DNA of 64,000 nucleotides, from contig NZ_JAMBLT010000001.1 of NCBI RefSeq assembly GCF_023336895.1, forward strand, positions 434,001 to 498,000. Direction: 5' to 3'. A model generated the notes under the pieces. That model saw only the letters and a program-made list of their open reading frames with translations. It made no database searches and was not told where the DNA came from. Shown here piece by piece: positions 17,021 to 26,320 of the stretch; positions within the stretch are counted from its first letter, which is position 1, and each line of letters begins with the position of its first letter. The position numbers and the translations under genes are program-made. This DNA comes from Parasutterella secunda (GTDB taxonomy: Bacteria > Pseudomonadota > Gammaproteobacteria > Burkholderiales > Burkholderiaceae_F).

Positions 17021-18739
17021 TTACATTTTTTCCGGAGCGCTGACGCCCAGAAGATCCAAGCCATTTCGCAGCACCTGACGGGCAGCGAGTAAGAGCGCCA
17101 AGCGGGCGTTGCGAACAGCCTCATCTTCAACAAGAACTCTCTCGGCATTGTAGAAGGCGTGGAAATCTCCGGCCAGATCTTTGAGGTAGAAACAAAGCGT
17201 GTGCGGAGCACATTCCTTGGCAGCCACCGAGAGCGTTTCCGGGAATTCGCTAATGCGTGCAATAAGCGCTTGAGCATTCTTATCGGACAGCGCCGACAGA
17301 TCCATTTCGGCAATAGCCTCTTGAGTCGGAATGCTGAAGCCCTTTTCTTTTGCTTGGGCAAAGACCGAGCAAATTCTGGCGTGGGCGTACTGGAGATAGT
17401 ACACAGGGTTTTCATCCGATTGAGACAAAGCCAAATCGATATCAAAGACGAATTCACTGTCAGCTTTGCGACTGACGAGGAAAAAGCGAGCAGCGTCCTT
17501 GCCGACCCAGTTAACGAGATCGCGCAACGTAACATATGTACCCGAGCGCTTGCTCATCTTGACTTCTTCACCGTTTTTGATGACTTTGAGCATCTTGTGC
17601 AACACATAGACGGGGAAGACTTTCGGAACATTTAAGCCCAATTGCTGACCGGCTACTTGAACGCCTATTCGCACGCGGGCTGTGGTTCCGTGATGGTCAG
17701 ACCCCTGAATGTCAACGGCCTTGACAAAGCCACGTTCAAACTTGCTCAAATGGTAGGCGACGTCAGGCACGAAATAGGTGTAATGACCATCTTGCTTGCG
17801 CATGACACGATCTTTGTCGTCACCGAATTCTTTGAAATCAGTTGTGCGCAACCACAATGCACCGTCTTGCTCATAGGTATGGCCTGAAGCAATAAGCGCG
17901 TTGACAGCGCGTTCAACCAAGCCGTCGGAGTACAAAGAACTTTCCAAGTAGAAATTGTCGAAAGACACACCCAATGCATTCAAGTCGCTGTCTTGTTCGT
18001 TCTTAAGGTAACCGACGGAAAAAGCCCGGATACTATCAACGTCTTCAACATTGCCGCTGGCGGTGATTTCCTGACCATCACGGGTACGGATCGTTTTTTT
18101 ATCCAAGAAATCCTTGGCGATGTCTTTAATGTAAAGACCTTGATAGCCGTTTTCGGGGAAAGTGATTGTTTCGCCCAATAATTCCTTAATGCGCAGACGA
18201 ACCGACTCGGTTAAGGTTTGGATTTGAACGCCGGCATCGTTGTAGTAAAACTCTCGGCAAACATTCCAGCCTTGAGTTCTCATTAAATTGGACAGAACGT
18301 CACCCAAAGCCCCCTGTCTGGCATGGCCAAGGTGCAGAGGTCCTGTCGGATTGGCAGAAACATATTCAATAAGAATGCTTTCGCCGGCATGATCTTTATT
18401 TTTGCCAAAGTCGCTGCCCAGCCGGAGCACTTCACGAATTGCAAAGGTCTTAGCCTGCTGGCTCAAACGCATGTTAATGAAACCGGGGCCGGCAATTTCA
18501 AAACTTTCAATCAGCTCTTTTGATTGAGGAAGCGATTGGATTCTCTCAATGAGTTCAGTGGCAATGGCACGAGGGTTCTTTTTTAATTGGCGAGCCAGTT
18601 GCATAGCGACATTGCAGGCCAAATCGCCATGAGCGGCCACCTTAGGACGCTCAAGCAGAATCTGAGCATTGTCTACGCTCATTGAGACGAGCGCGTCATT
18701 GAAGAGCGAAAGAATCGCATTTTTTTGTTCATTTAACAT
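17021..18739 (-). CDS. argS: Arginyl-tRNA synthetase
   Basis: Class I aminoacyl-tRNA synthetase that charges tRNA-Arg. The 572-residue protein has the N-terminal Add-1 domain, the HIGH-type motif HLGH (136-139) in [12 protein letters not shown], and the KMSKR signature in [15 protein letters not shown], which many ArgS enzymes lack. The C-terminal helical anticodon-binding domain ends ...LGVSAPEKM, typical for the family. The start at 18739 has no strong Shine-Dalgarno. It is followed by the SPOR and dsbA genes, a conserved neighbourhood in this order. Confidence 0.97.
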   Translation of the reverse strand: MLNEQKNAILSLFNDALVSMSVDNAQILLERPKVAAHGDLACNVAMQLARQLKKNPRAIATELIERIQSLPQSKELIESFEIAGPGFINMRLSQQAKTFAIREVLRLGSDFGKNKDHAGESILIEYVSANPTGPLHLGHARQGALGDVLSNLMRTQGWNVCREFYYNDAGVQIQTLTESVRLRIKELLGETITFPENGYQGLYIKDIAKDFLDKKTIRTRDGQEITASGNVEDVDSIRAFSVGYLKNEQDSDLNALGVSFDNFYLESSLYSDGLVERAVNALIASGHTYEQDGALWLRTTDFKEFGDDKDRVMRKQDGHYTYFVPDVAYHLSKFERGFVKAVDIQGSDHHGTTARVRIGVQVAGQQLGLNVPKVFPVYVLHKMLKVIKNGEEVKMSKRSGTYVTLRDLVNWVGKDAARFFLVSRKADSEFVFDIDLALSQSDENPVYYLQYAHARICSVFAQAKEKGFSIPTQEAIAEMDLSALSDKNAQALIARISEFPETLSVAAKECAPHTLCFYLKDLAGDFHAFYNAERVLVEDEAVRNARLALLLAARQVLRNGLDLLGVSAPEKM

Positions 18740-18824
18740 GGTATTCGATCGAGCAATAACAAAAATATTCAGTACAAAACCCCCTCTCCCACACTTGAGG
18801 CGGGAAAAGGCTTCATAGAATCAA

Positions 18825-19628
18825 TCAATCCATTGAGCCCTTGGTAATTTGAGCGTAGGCAGAATGGTTGTGGATTGATTCGAAATTTTCAGCCTGCACG
18901 CAATAGGCCTCAACATTGCTGTCTTTATTGAGCGCAACGGCAACGTCACGAACGAGATCCTCAACAAATTTCGGATTTTCGTAAGCACTTTCCGTGACAT
19001 ATTTTTCGTCGACTCGTTTTAACCGGCTCCACAATTCGCAAGACGCACTTTCTTCGGCGTAACGAATTTGCTGCTCAAGCGACAAGTTTCCTTTTAAGCG
19101 AGCTGAAATCGTGACGTGAGAGCGCTGATTATGAGCGCCATAGGCGGAAATTTCTTTACTGCAGGGGCAAAGGCTTGTCACCGGAACCGTAACGGTTTGG
19201 GTTACCCAATTCACGCCGCCCTTACTTTCCACCTTATAGTGCACGCGGTAATTCATCAGGCTTTCCAAATGGGAAACCGGAGCACTCTTTTTCACAAAGA
19301 ACGGGAACTCAAAATCGATGCGACCGGCGTCTGATTCCAACGTCTTCAGCATGTCTTCGATGAGTTCAACAAGCGTGTCTCGGCATAACGGTTTGGCATG
19401 CGACTCAAGTAAACCGAGAAACCTTGACATATGGGTGCCCTTATGTTCGGCCGGTAGCGCAACGTACATGCCAATCTGGGCAACGGTGGGCTGAACGCCA
19501 TTTGCGCTGGAGACTGTAACCGGCAGTTCGATCCCGCGCACACCGACATATTCGATGGCAATATTGCGAGGATCCATACTCGACTGAACATCGGGCAGGT
19601 TGTTGTTAGATAAATTTTTCGTATTCAT
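18825..19628 (-). CDS. folE2: GTP cyclohydrolase FolE2 (type IB)
   Basis: First enzyme of tetrahydrofolate synthesis: GTP to 7,8-dihydroneopterin triphosphate. It belongs to the FolE2 family, which is unrelated in sequence to zinc enzyme FolE. I start it at the ATG at 19628, giving 267 residues beginning with MNTKNLSNNNLPDVQ, as in betaproteobacterial homologues; the open frame goes 25 residues further but that part looks like non-coding sequence. The conserved active-site Cys lies in TSLCPCSKEIS, followed by HNQRSHV. No folE is seen in this window. No clear Zur-type operator was found upstream. Confidence 0.93.
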   Translation of the reverse strand: MNTKNLSNNNLPDVQSSMDPRNIAIEYVGVRGIELPVTVSSANGVQPTVAQIGMYVALPAEHKGTHMSRFLGLLESHAKPLCRDTLVELIEDMLKTLESDAGRIDFEFPFFVKKSAPVSHLESLMNYRVHYKVESKGGVNWVTQTVTVPVTSLCPCSKEISAYGAHNQRSHVTISARLKGNLSLEQQIRYAEESASCELWSRLKRVDEKYVTESAYENPKFVEDLVRDVAVALNKDSNVEAYCVQAENFESIHNHSAYAQITKGSMD

Positions 19629-19911
19629 GATTGGCGTAATTGTCGCTAAAAACAGGAAATTTTGCGAACCTTTTGTGACGAAAAATGAAAAAAACGAGAG
19701 CAAGCAGCTAAAAATTGTTTCTAAGTGTTTTTACCAATACGTTTAGACAGAGAAAAATATTGGGGTTAATGATCGGATTTCAAGGAGTTTTTAACTCACA
19801 TAAGAGAAGACTTGTAAAAAATGGACACTATTTCTCTCGCAAAGTTTTTTCAATACCTTTAAATTGTAAAGGCGTAATGAAATCAACAAAAAATAAGGAA
19901 ATATAAGAAGG

Positions 19912-20322
19912 ATGCCCATATACATCTATCGTGGCGGTTCTCCAAACCCGCAACCTCAAAACCCGTTGGTTCGATTTTTAGTCAGTGCGGCTATTTTGGC
20001 GGTGATTATCGGATTAGGTGTTTTGTTGTTGCCGGTTATCGGTGCGATTGCTTTACTGATTTTAGGTTTTATCGCACTTTTGGTTATCGGAGGTCTGATT
20101 TATCGCTGGATCTATGGTAATCCCATCGACAATTACTACCGCAAGCAAAGAGAACAAAGAGAGGGAGTGAGGATAAATCCGGACGCAGCTCCCGATCAGC
20201 AACCTCTCAGAGAAGCGCAAGAGCGTCAGTCACAGGGCAGAAAAATGCGTTTTCGCAGCCGTGATCAAGTTGTAGAAGACGCCGTTGTTGTAGAAGAACG
20301 CAAACGTTCCGATTCACAATAA
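19912..20322 (+). CDS. Unrecognised membrane protein with basic cytoplasmic tail
   Basis: A 136-residue protein not recognised. It has a short N-terminus (MPIYIYRGG), two closely spaced hydrophobic segments (about 24-44 and 46-66) rich in Leu, Ile and Val, then a polar, charged tail of some 65 residues rich in Arg, Gln and Glu. It is probably an inner-membrane hairpin protein with its tail in the cytoplasm. AAGGA lies 12 bases before the ATG, a long spacing. It stands between folE2 and cardiolipin synthase; its terminator overlaps the 3' end of the latter. Confidence 0.65.
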   Translation: MPIYIYRGGSPNPQPQNPLVRFLVSAAILAVIIGLGVLLLPVIGAIALLILGFIALLVIGGLIYRWIYGNPIDNYYRKQREQREGVRINPDAAPDQQPLREAQERQSQGRKMRFRSRDQVVEDAVVVEERKRSDSQ

Positions 20323-20327
20323 AGTGG

Positions 20328-21791
20328 TTACAGAAGGGGTGAGAGCAAATAACTCGCCCCTTCTTTCATGCGTACAAAAACGGACCGTTTGTACCACTGA
20401 AATAGGTTGATTTCTGATGAAGATTCCGCATAACTGGCGTTCAAGGCGGATACCTTTTGACTGAATCCTTCATCAAAAACCAAAAGCATTAATTCGTAAT
20501 TCAGATGCATGCTACGCATATCCATATTGACGGTTCCGAAAAGGGATAATTCCCCATCAATGGTTACACTTTTGGTATGCAACATGCCTTTTTCGTAAAG
20601 TTTGATGTGAACGCCGGATTTCAGTAGCTCGTCAAAATAGCGTTGAGCCGCATAGTTGACCATAATGGAGTCGCTTTTTCTGGGTAGGATGAGTGTAACC
20701 TGGACACCCTTTAAAGCCGCGTTTTGCAAAGCTAGTGCCAATGCTTCACCGGGAATGAAGTAAGGGCTGACAATTTCGACGGATTTCTTAGCCTGATGAA
20801 TAGCCTCAATGATCAGTCGTTGATTGGCATCATTAGTTGTTCCGGGGCCGGAAGGGACAATCATGACCGTTGCTTGGTCAGGCATGTCAAATTCAACAAC
20901 CGCACTATTTTTGAACTCTGGAAAGGTAATTTCGGAGTCGGTCAGAACCTTCCAGTCGAAATGGATAAGGTGATAGAGACTGGAAACAATCTCTCCCTTA
21001 GCGCGAACCATTGCGTCAACCCATTGTCCGACATTGGCATTTCGTTTGAAGTAGTGGGGATCTGCCATATTAAGGCTGCCACTATAGGCGATTTTTTGGT
21101 CAATGACGGCAATCTTCCGATGCAGACGAATGTCTGCACGACAAAGCAAAGCGCTGAAAAGCGAAACAGGCAGGGCACTTTCAAGATGAATGCCTTCGTA
21201 GCGGAACATGCGTGCCCAATCACTGGATAAAAAACGGGAAGAGCCGATTGCGTCAACGAGAACATAACACTGCACACCTCGTCGTGCAGCTCTTATGAGA
21301 GCCGCAGAAACATCATCGGCTTTGCCCCCGACATCCCAAATGTAAAACTCCATTGTGATAAGTTCTTTAGCGTTATCAATATCATTAACCAATAACGTCA
21401 GTGTCTCTTCGGAATCATCTAACAGTCGCAGGGAAGATTTTTTTGTCAACGGAAACTTGCCTAAGCGGGTCGCTAGCTTTGAAATGTTTCGATAATTTTC
21501 AGGAGCCATGGCTTCCGTATGCATGATATGGCGAAAAATTTGCCTGCGTTTGCGCATCTCGCGACGCAATTTTCTGGCATGCCACCGGCCAAGGGTGCGT
21601 TCTCCGAACAATAAATAAAGAATAAAGCCGAAGTATGGAACAATGGTTGTGAGTAAAATCCATGCAAAAGAGCTTCCCGGCGGGTGTCGGGTAAGCATGA
21701 CGCGCAAAATCACGCCGATGGTCAAGGTAAGCTGAAGCAAAACAGCCGCAAGGCCGACAAGATTGATTGGTTCGGAAAAAGAAAAATTCAT
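20328..21791 (-). CDS. cls: Cardiolipin synthase (phospholipase D family)
   Basis: Membrane enzyme that joins two phosphatidylglycerol molecules to cardiolipin. The 487-residue protein has two N-terminal membrane helices (about 10-30 and 43-63) and two phospholipase D HKD motifs: H224-x-K226-x4-D231 in LHRKIAVID, and H405-x-K407-x4-D412 in LHTKSVTID. Both catalytic sites are intact. The ATG at 21791 is preferred to an in-frame TTG at 21803; GGAT lies a few bases upstream. Its last codons overlap the terminator of the convergent gene. Confidence 0.94.
   Translation of the reverse strand: MNFSFSEPINLVGLAAVLLQLTLTIGVILRVMLTRHPPGSSFAWILLTTIVPYFGFILYLLFGERTLGRWHARKLRREMRKRRQIFRHIMHTEAMAPENYRNISKLATRLGKFPLTKKSSLRLLDDSEETLTLLVNDIDNAKELITMEFYIWDVGGKADDVSAALIRAARRGVQCYVLVDAIGSSRFLSSDWARMFRYEGIHLESALPVSLFSALLCRADIRLHRKIAVIDQKIAYSGSLNMADPHYFKRNANVGQWVDAMVRAKGEIVSSLYHLIHFDWKVLTDSEITFPEFKNSAVVEFDMPDQATVMIVPSGPGTTNDANQRLIIEAIHQAKKSVEIVSPYFIPGEALALALQNAALKGVQVTLILPRKSDSIMVNYAAQRYFDELLKSGVHIKLYEKGMLHTKSVTIDGELSLFGTVNMDMRSMHLNYELMLLVFDEGFSQKVSALNASYAESSSEINLFQWYKRSVFVRMKEGASYLLSPLL
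20332..20368 (+). terminator. Rho-independent terminator inside the 3' end of cls
   Basis: AGAAGGGGTGAG (20332-20343) pairs with CTCGCCCCTTCT (20353-20364) with one G-T wobble, and is followed by TTC. It lies ten bases after the stop of the plus-strand gene and within the last codons of the minus-strand cls gene. Confidence 0.7.
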
Positions 21792-21851
21792 ACGCACATC
21801 CAAATCTCGGCAAAGTGTAGCGCGTGAAAGCGGGAAAAATCTATAAAAACT

Positions 21852-22175
21852 ATGAAGAAAACGACTTTTGAAATGCTTCTGATTGGTTTGTCCGCCCCGA
21901 TGGCTGGAATCGGGATGGGTATGCTGATGAATGGTTCCATCGGAGGCGCCTTTATGTTGTTAGGCGCATCGATGAAATTGGTGGTGGCCTATTTCAGGAC
22001 TCCGAAAGACCTTTTTGATTGGGATAACTTCGGCGGAACATTCGATGATTTCAAAGATCGAATGGAAAAAATTCAAAATGAATTGGATAATGAAAAACCG
22101 CTATTGGGCTGGTTATCTGATTTGGCAACATACATGATGTTGGGTGGGCTCTTTGCTTTGTTACTGGTCGAATAA
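21852..22175 (+). CDS. Unrecognised small membrane protein
   Basis: A 107-residue protein with no recognised family. Hydrophobic segments lie at about 7-48 (Gly- and Met-rich, ending in a VVAYFRTPKD motif) and 86-105, with an acidic, charged region in between (DWDNFGGTFDDFKDRMEKIQNEL) that could form an amphipathic helix. It is divergent from cls with 60 bases between starts and lies just before the tRNA-tuf operon promoter. No strong Shine-Dalgarno is visible. The coding pattern is convincing, but no function can be proposed. Confidence 0.6.
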   Translation: MKKTTFEMLLIGLSAPMAGIGMGMLMNGSIGGAFMLLGASMKLVVAYFRTPKDLFDWDNFGGTFDDFKDRMEKIQNELDNEKPLLGWLSDLATYMMLGGLFALLLVE

Positions 22176-22207
22176 ATCGCGTGTCAAAGATTTTTTTTCA
22201 AAATAGC

Positions 22208-22236
22208 TTGACATTTATTTTAAAACCCTACATAAT
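22208..22236 (+). promoter_or_regulatory. Promoter of the tRNA-tuf operon
   Basis: TTGACA (22208-22213), a 17-base spacer and CATAAT (22231-22236) form a near-consensus sigma-70 promoter. The tRNA-Tyr gene starts 15 bases after the -10 element, and the bases just after the -10 (GCCACTCTCGC) are GC-rich, as in stringently controlled promoters. Confidence 0.9.
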
Positions 22237-22250
22237 GCCACTCTCGCTAC

Positions 22251-22336
22251 GGAGGGGTGCCCGAGTGGCTAAAGGGGGCAGACTGTAAATCTGTTGGCTT
22301 ACGCCTACGATGGTTCGAATCCATCCCCCTCCACCA
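22251..22336 (+). tRNA. tRNA-Tyr (anticodon GTA)
   Basis: Class II tRNA of 86 bases with encoded CCA. The acceptor GGAGGGG pairs with CCCCTCC, the anticodon loop reads CTGTAAA, and a long variable arm follows. The T-loop GGTTCGAATCC is intact. It is the first gene of the tRNA-tuf operon. Confidence 0.96.
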
Positions 22337-22404
22337 AGCGATCGCTCGCTTATACTGTAGCGAAACCAGGATTGCAGGCGGGAGTGGAAACTCTCTCGAC
22401 GCAG

Positions 22405-22478
22405 GCGGGTGTAGCTCAATGGTAGAGCAGAAGCCTTCCAAGCTTACGACGAGGGTTCGATTCCCTTCACCCGCTCCA
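22405..22478 (+). tRNA. tRNA-Gly (anticodon TCC)
   Basis: 74 bases with encoded CCA. The acceptor GCGGGTG pairs with CACCCGC, the anticodon loop contains TCC flanked by CT and AA, and the T-loop GGTTCGATTCC is normal. It sits between tRNA-Tyr and tRNA-Thr. Confidence 0.96.
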
Positions 22479-22503
22479 CAGTTCGTGGACAGTCCCAAAT
22501 TCA

Positions 22504-22578
<75 letters not shown>

Positions 22579-22645
22579 GTTTTCTATCAGTCTCGAATAG
22601 ATCGGGGCTTTATAACATTCACAAATAGAAGTTCAGGAGTTCGCC

Positions 22646-23836
22646 ATGGCAAAAGGCAAGTTTGAACGCACCAAGCCCCACGTGAACGTGGGCACGATCG
22701 GTCACGTCGACCATGGTAAGACGACGTTGACGGCAGCAATCACGACGGTATTGGCCGCCAAGTTCGGTGGCGAAGCCCGTGCATATGACCAAATTGACGC
22801 GGCTCCGGAAGAAAAGGCCCGTGGTATTACGATTAACACGGCCCACGTTGAATACGAAACGGAACACCGTCACTATGCACACGTTGACTGCCCGGGGCAC
22901 GCTGACTATGTGAAGAACATGATCACGGGTGCTGCTCAGATGGACGGTGCAATCTTGGTGGTTTCTGCTGCTGACGGTCCGATGCCGCAAACGCGTGAAC
23001 ATATTTTGTTGGCTCGCCAAGTGGGCGTTCCGTACATCATTGTGTACTTGAACAAGTGCGACATGGTGGACGACGCTGAATTGCTCGAACTCGTGGAAAT
23101 GGAAGTCCGCGACTTGTTGAGCAACTACAACTTCCCTGGCGACGAAATTCCGATCGTGAAGGGTTCTGCCAAGTTGGCTTTGGAAGGCGACCAATCTGAA
23201 ATTGGTGTTCCCTCCATCTTGAAGTTGGCTGAAACGATGGATAGCTACATCCCGACGCCGGTGCGTGACGTTGACCATCCGTTCTTGATGCCTGTTGAAG
23301 ACGTGTTCTCGATCTCCGGTCGTGGCACGGTGGTGACGGGTCGTGTGGAACGCGGTGTGTTGAAGGTTGGCGACGAAATTGAAATCGTTGGTATCCGTCC
23401 GACGCAAAAGACGACCTGCACGGGCGTTGAAATGTTCCGTAAGTTGCTCGACCAAGGTCAAGCCGGTGACAACATTGGTGTGTTGTTGCGTGGTACGAAG
23501 CGTGAAGAAGTGGAACGTGGTCAAGTGTTGGCCAAGCCGGGCACGATCACGCCGCACACGAAGTTCACGGCTGAAGTGTACGTTTTGAGCAAGGACGAAG
23601 GTGGTCGTCACACGCCGTTCTTCAAGGGCTATCGTCCGCAATTCTACTTCCGCACGACGGACGTGACGGGTACGATTGAATTGCCGGAAGGCGTCGAAAT
23701 GGTGATGCCTGGCGATAACATCACGATGACGGTTCAATTGATCAGCCCGATCGCCATGAACGAAGGCTTGCGTTTCGCTGTTCGTGAAGGTGGTCGTACG
23801 GTTGGCGCCGGTGTGGTGGCCAAGATCATCGAATAA
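22646..23836 (+). CDS. tuf: Elongation factor Tu, copy 1
   Basis: GTPase that delivers aminoacyl-tRNA to the ribosome. The 396-residue protein has G1 GHVDHGKT (about 19-26), the DCPGHADY G3 motif, NKCD (G4) and the two C-terminal beta-barrel domains. It is cotranscribed with three upstream tRNAs and followed by tRNA-Trp and secE. The protein equals that of the second tuf gene at 39783; the genes differ only at codons 4 and 5 as far as I can see. Codon use is extremely biased (TTG Leu, ACG Thr, CGT Arg). Confidence 0.99.
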   Translation: MAKGKFERTKPHVNVGTIGHVDHGKTTLTAAITTVLAAKFGGEARAYDQIDAAPEEKARGITINTAHVEYETEHRHYAHVDCPGHADYVKNMITGAAQMDGAILVVSAADGPMPQTREHILLARQVGVPYIIVYLNKCDMVDDAELLELVEMEVRDLLSNYNFPGDEIPIVKGSAKLALEGDQSEIGVPSILKLAETMDSYIPTPVRDVDHPFLMPVEDVFSISGRGTVVTGRVERGVLKVGDEIEIVGIRPTQKTTCTGVEMFRKLLDQGQAGDNIGVLLRGTKREEVERGQVLAKPGTITPHTKFTAEVYVLSKDEGGRHTPFFKGYRPQFYFRTTDVTGTIELPEGVEMVMPGDNITMTVQLISPIAMNEGLRFAVREGGRTVGAGVVAKIIE

Positions 23837-23883
23837 TCTCGGATTCAAGAGAGTCGTTAATATGACGGCTCTTAAGAAGGGTT

Positions 23884-23959
23884 AGGGGTATAGCTCAATT
23901 GGCAGAGCGACGGTCTCCAAAACCGTAGGTTGAGGGTTCGATTCCTTCTGCCCCTGCCA
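23884..23959 (+). tRNA. tRNA-Trp (anticodon CCA)
   Basis: 76 bases with encoded CCA. The acceptor AGGGGTA pairs with TGCCCCT, the anticodon loop is CTCCAAA, and the T-loop is GGTTCGATTCC. It separates tuf from secE, the standard place in beta- and gammaproteobacteria. Confidence 0.96.
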
Positions 23960-23977
23960 CCCAAGATATAGTGCAAG

Positions 23978-24005
23978 CAAGCCGCGGTCAGAAGATCGCG
24001 GCTTG
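23978..24005 (+). other. Stem-loop between tRNA-Trp and secE
   Basis: CAAGCCGCG (23978-23986) and CGCGGCTTG (23997-24005) form a perfect nine-base-pair stem with a ten-base loop. A T-run begins only some 20 bases later, so this may be a weak terminator or an mRNA/tRNA processing signal. A TTGACA at 24031 has no good -10 partner. Confidence 0.5.
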
Positions 24006-24089
24006 GTGTTGTTGGAAACGCTCTTTTTTTTTGACATTAAATTTGGCGAAATCGCTGTTGTTGATAACGAGGGTTCGCCTAAAGAAATT

Positions 24090-24479
24090 ATGAGTACACA
24101 AAACGCAAAACCTGAAGAAAAAACATCTGGCTCGGACATGGCTCTGGTGTCGTTGGCGGTTATTCTGGCGTTGGCCGGCGTCTGCGGCTTTAGCTTCTTG
24201 AGCGACCAAACCTTACTGGTTCGTTTGGGCGTGTTGATCGGTGGCTTGGTTTTCGCCGTGGTGATTGCATGGTTTAGCCCTTCGGGCAAACGTTTCATTG
24301 TTTATGGTCGCGAATCGTATGACGAATTGCGTCGCGTTGTGTGGCCGACACGTAAAGAAACGTTGAACTCTACCGGTATGGTCATTGCGTTTGTTGTCGT
24401 CGTCGCGGTATTTTTGTTCTTGGTCGATATGATCGTTGAATGGGGCTTGTACGACGTTTTGTTGAAGCTCAGCCTTTAA
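24090..24479 (+). CDS. secE: Preprotein translocase subunit SecE
   Basis: Clamp subunit of the SecYEG channel in the inner membrane. The ATG at 24090 gives 129 residues (MSTQNAKPEE); the frame is open 29 codons further upstream, but that part is not SecE-like. Three membrane helices are visible (about 17-37, 42-61, 95-120), with the family signature SYDELRRVVWPTRKETLNST (about 78-97) before the last helix. The E. coli-like three-helix form is usual for this class. It is followed by nusG after 12 bases. Confidence 0.95.
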   Translation: MSTQNAKPEEKTSGSDMALVSLAVILALAGVCGFSFLSDQTLLVRLGVLIGGLVFAVVIAWFSPSGKRFIVYGRESYDELRRVVWPTRKETLNSTGMVIAFVVVVAVFLFLVDMIVEWGLYDVLLKLSL

Positions 24480-24491
24480 TGGAGTCTGCGT

Positions 24492-25055
24492 ATGACTGAA
24501 ATACAAGAACAACAACAGGTTGCTGCACCGAAGATGCGCTGGTATGTTGTGCACGTTTATTCTGGCATGGAAAAGAGTGTGCAAAGAGCGCTGACAGAAA
24601 GAATCGGTCGTTGCGCATTCCCTGAACAGTTCGGCGAAGTTTTGGTTCCGACTGAAGAAGTGGTCGAAACCCGCAATAACCGCCGCTATGTGACCGAACG
24701 CCGTATGTATGCCGGCTATGTGTTGGTGCATATGGTTATGAATGACGACACATGGCACTTGGTTAAGAATACGCCTCGTGTAACCGGCTTCTTGGGCGGC
24801 AATCGTCCGGCAGCTCTTGCCGATCACGAAATCGCTGCGATTCTTCAAACTCAAGAAGCTACCGCTGAAAAACCGCGTCCCAAGATTAGTTTTGAAGTTG
24901 GTGAAACCGTTCGTCTTAAAGAGGGCGCCTTTGCCGATTTCAATGGTCGCATCGAAGAAGTGGATTACGATCGCAGCCGCCTGCGTGTCACGGTTGAAAT
25001 TTTTGGTCGTGAAACACCTGTGGACATTTCGTTTAGCGGCGTTGAAAAAATTTAA
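24492..25055 (+). CDS. nusG: Transcription termination/antitermination factor NusG
   Basis: RNA polymerase-binding factor that suppresses pausing and links polymerase to Rho and ribosomal protein S10. The 187-residue protein has the NGN domain (about 17-125: RWYVVHVYSGMEK, then YAGYVLVHM) and a C-terminal KOW domain (about 135-187) with the VRLKEGAFADFNGRIEEVD loop. A ribosome binding site GGAGTC is seen in the secE-nusG gap. It belongs to the secE-nusG unit upstream of the rplK promoter. Confidence 0.97.
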   Translation: MTEIQEQQQVAAPKMRWYVVHVYSGMEKSVQRALTERIGRCAFPEQFGEVLVPTEEVVETRNNRRYVTERRMYAGYVLVHMVMNDDTWHLVKNTPRVTGFLGGNRPAALADHEIAAILQTQEATAEKPRPKISFEVGETVRLKEGAFADFNGRIEEVDYDRSRLRVTVEIFGRETPVDISFSGVEKI

Positions 25056-25079
25056 TTTTCGCGTGGTTATGACAAGAAT

Positions 25080-25108
25080 TTGCTTTTTGAGAAATTCGGT
25101 GGCATAAT
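25080..25108 (+). promoter_or_regulatory. Promoter of the rplKAJL-rpoBC cluster
   Basis: TTGCTT (25080-25085), 17 bases, then CATAAT (25103-25108), followed by the GC-rich discriminator CGCGC. It lies 84 bases before rplK, in the leader where L1 would be expected to act. Confidence 0.75.
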
Positions 25109-25191
25109 CGCGCTCTTTCTTGTTAAACAAACACTAGGGAGCCTGAGCAGAGAGATCTGTAAAGGCGCTAGAACCTAAAAGGAAACCTCAA

Positions 25192-25623
25192 ATGGCTAAG
25201 AAGATTGTCGGCTATATTAAGCTGCAAGTTCCCGCCGGCAAGGCTAACCCCTCGCCCCCAATCGGTCCCGCTCTCGGTCAGCGCGGTCTTAACATCATGG
25301 AATTCTGTAAGGCTTTCAACGCCCGTACGCAAGGTGTTGAACCCGGTTTGCCGATTCCTGTGGTGATCACCGCTTACGCTGATAAGAGCTTCACCTTCAT
25401 TATGAAGACCCCTCCGGCCACGATTTTGATCAAGAAGGCCGCTAAGATTCAGAAGGGTTCTTCTCGTCCGCATACGGACAAGGTGGGTAAGATTACTCGC
25501 GCTCAAGCCGAAGAAATCGCCAAGACGAAGATGCCGGATTTGACGGCTGCTGATATGGATGCTGCTGTCCGCACGATCGCCGGTAGCGCTCGTTCCATGG
25601 GCATCACTGTGGAGGGACTGTAA
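25192..25623 (+). CDS. rplK: 50S ribosomal protein L11
   Basis: The 143-residue protein of the GTPase-associated centre of the large subunit binds 23S rRNA helices 43/44 and is needed for RelA activation. The N-terminal domain has the proline-rich [23 protein letters not shown], and the C-terminal rRNA-binding domain ends in [23 protein letters not shown] precedes the ATG. It is first in the rplK-rplA pair, and its stop is one base from the rplA ATG. Confidence 0.98.
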   Translation: MAKKIVGYIKLQVPAGKANPSPPIGPALGQRGLNIMEFCKAFNARTQGVEPGLPIPVVITAYADKSFTFIMKTPPATILIKKAAKIQKGSSRPHTDKVGKITRAQAEEIAKTKMPDLTAADMDAAVRTIAGSARSMGITVEGL

Positions 25624-25624
25624 T

Positions 25625-26320
25625 ATGGCTAAGATCACCAAGCGTATGAAAGCCGCTCAGTCCAAGGTTGAAGCGCAAAAGTTTTACGCCGTTGCTGATG
25701 CTTTGGCATTAGTTAAGGAAACGGCTAGCGCCAAGTTCGATGAATCCGTCGACGTGGCTATTCAATTGGGTATTGACCCCCGTAAGTCCGACCAAGCTGT
25801 TCGTGGCGCCGCTGTGTTGCCCGAAGGTACGGGTAAGACGGTTCGCGTGGCTGTGTTTGCTCAAGGTGCTAAGGCTGATGAAGCTAAGGCTGCCGGAGCT
25901 GACGTGGTCGGTTTTGATGATTTGGCCGCTACTGTTAAGGCCGGTCAACTTGACTTTGACGTTGTGATCGCTTCTCCGGACGCCATGCGTATCGTGGGTC
26001 AATTGGGTAAGATTTTAGGCCCGCGCGGCTTGATGCCGAACCCGAAGGTGGGTACGGTTACGCCGAACGTGGCTGAAGCTGTTAAGAACGCTAAGGCTGG
26101 TCAAGTGCAATTCCGCGCTGATAAGGCCGGTATTATTCACGCCTCCATCGGTCGTGCTTCCTTTGAAGCTGCTCGCTTGGAAACGAACTTGAAGGCGTTG
26201 ATCGATGCGTTGGTCAAGGCTAAGCCCGCCTCCTCCAAGGGTCAGTACCTCCGTAAGGTTTCTGTCTCTTCTACGATGGGTGTTGGCGTTCGCGTTGACG
26301 TTTCAACTGTTGTTGCTTAA
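25625..26320 (+). CDS. rplA: 50S ribosomal protein L1
   Basis: 231 residues, forming the L1 stalk that moves deacylated tRNA out of the E site. The ATG at 25625 is chosen because GGAGG ends nine bases before it, within the rplK end; a longer frame exists but adds unrelated residues. The signatures [20 protein letters not shown] near residue 40 and [15 protein letters not shown] (about 130) are intact. In E. coli L1 represses its own mRNA; a matching site here was not identified. Confidence 0.98.
   Translation: MAKITKRMKAAQSKVEAQKFYAVADALALVKETASAKFDESVDVAIQLGIDPRKSDQAVRGAAVLPEGTGKTVRVAVFAQGAKADEAKAAGADVVGFDDLAATVKAGQLDFDVVIASPDAMRIVGQLGKILGPRGLMPNPKVGTVTPNVAEAVKNAKAGQVQFRADKAGIIHASIGRASFEAARLETNLKALIDALVKAKPASSKGQYLRKVSVSSTMGVGVRVDVSTVVA

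Noticed and set aside
19715-19906. 63-codon plus-strand frame in the folE2 to 19912 gap
   Set aside because: TTG start, no Shine-Dalgarno, composition like AT-rich intergenic DNA; the 283-base gap otherwise shows no clear signal.
22619-23848. Open antisense frame of 409 codons across tuf (and a 556-codon one at 39759-41429)
   Set aside because: The two frames are mirror images of the identical tuf genes; they arise because TTA, CTA and TCA are avoided in the biased sense codons. The His/Arg/Thr/Val-rich product has no protein-like pattern and no ribosome binding site.
23847-23873. Hairpin between tuf copy 1 and tRNA-Trp as a terminator
   Set aside because: The stem has a bulge and no T-run follows; transcription probably continues into tRNA-Trp.
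24003-24089. N-terminal extension of SecE
   Set aside because: It starts inside the stem-loop after tRNA-Trp and the residues are not SecE-like; the ATG at 24090 fits the family.
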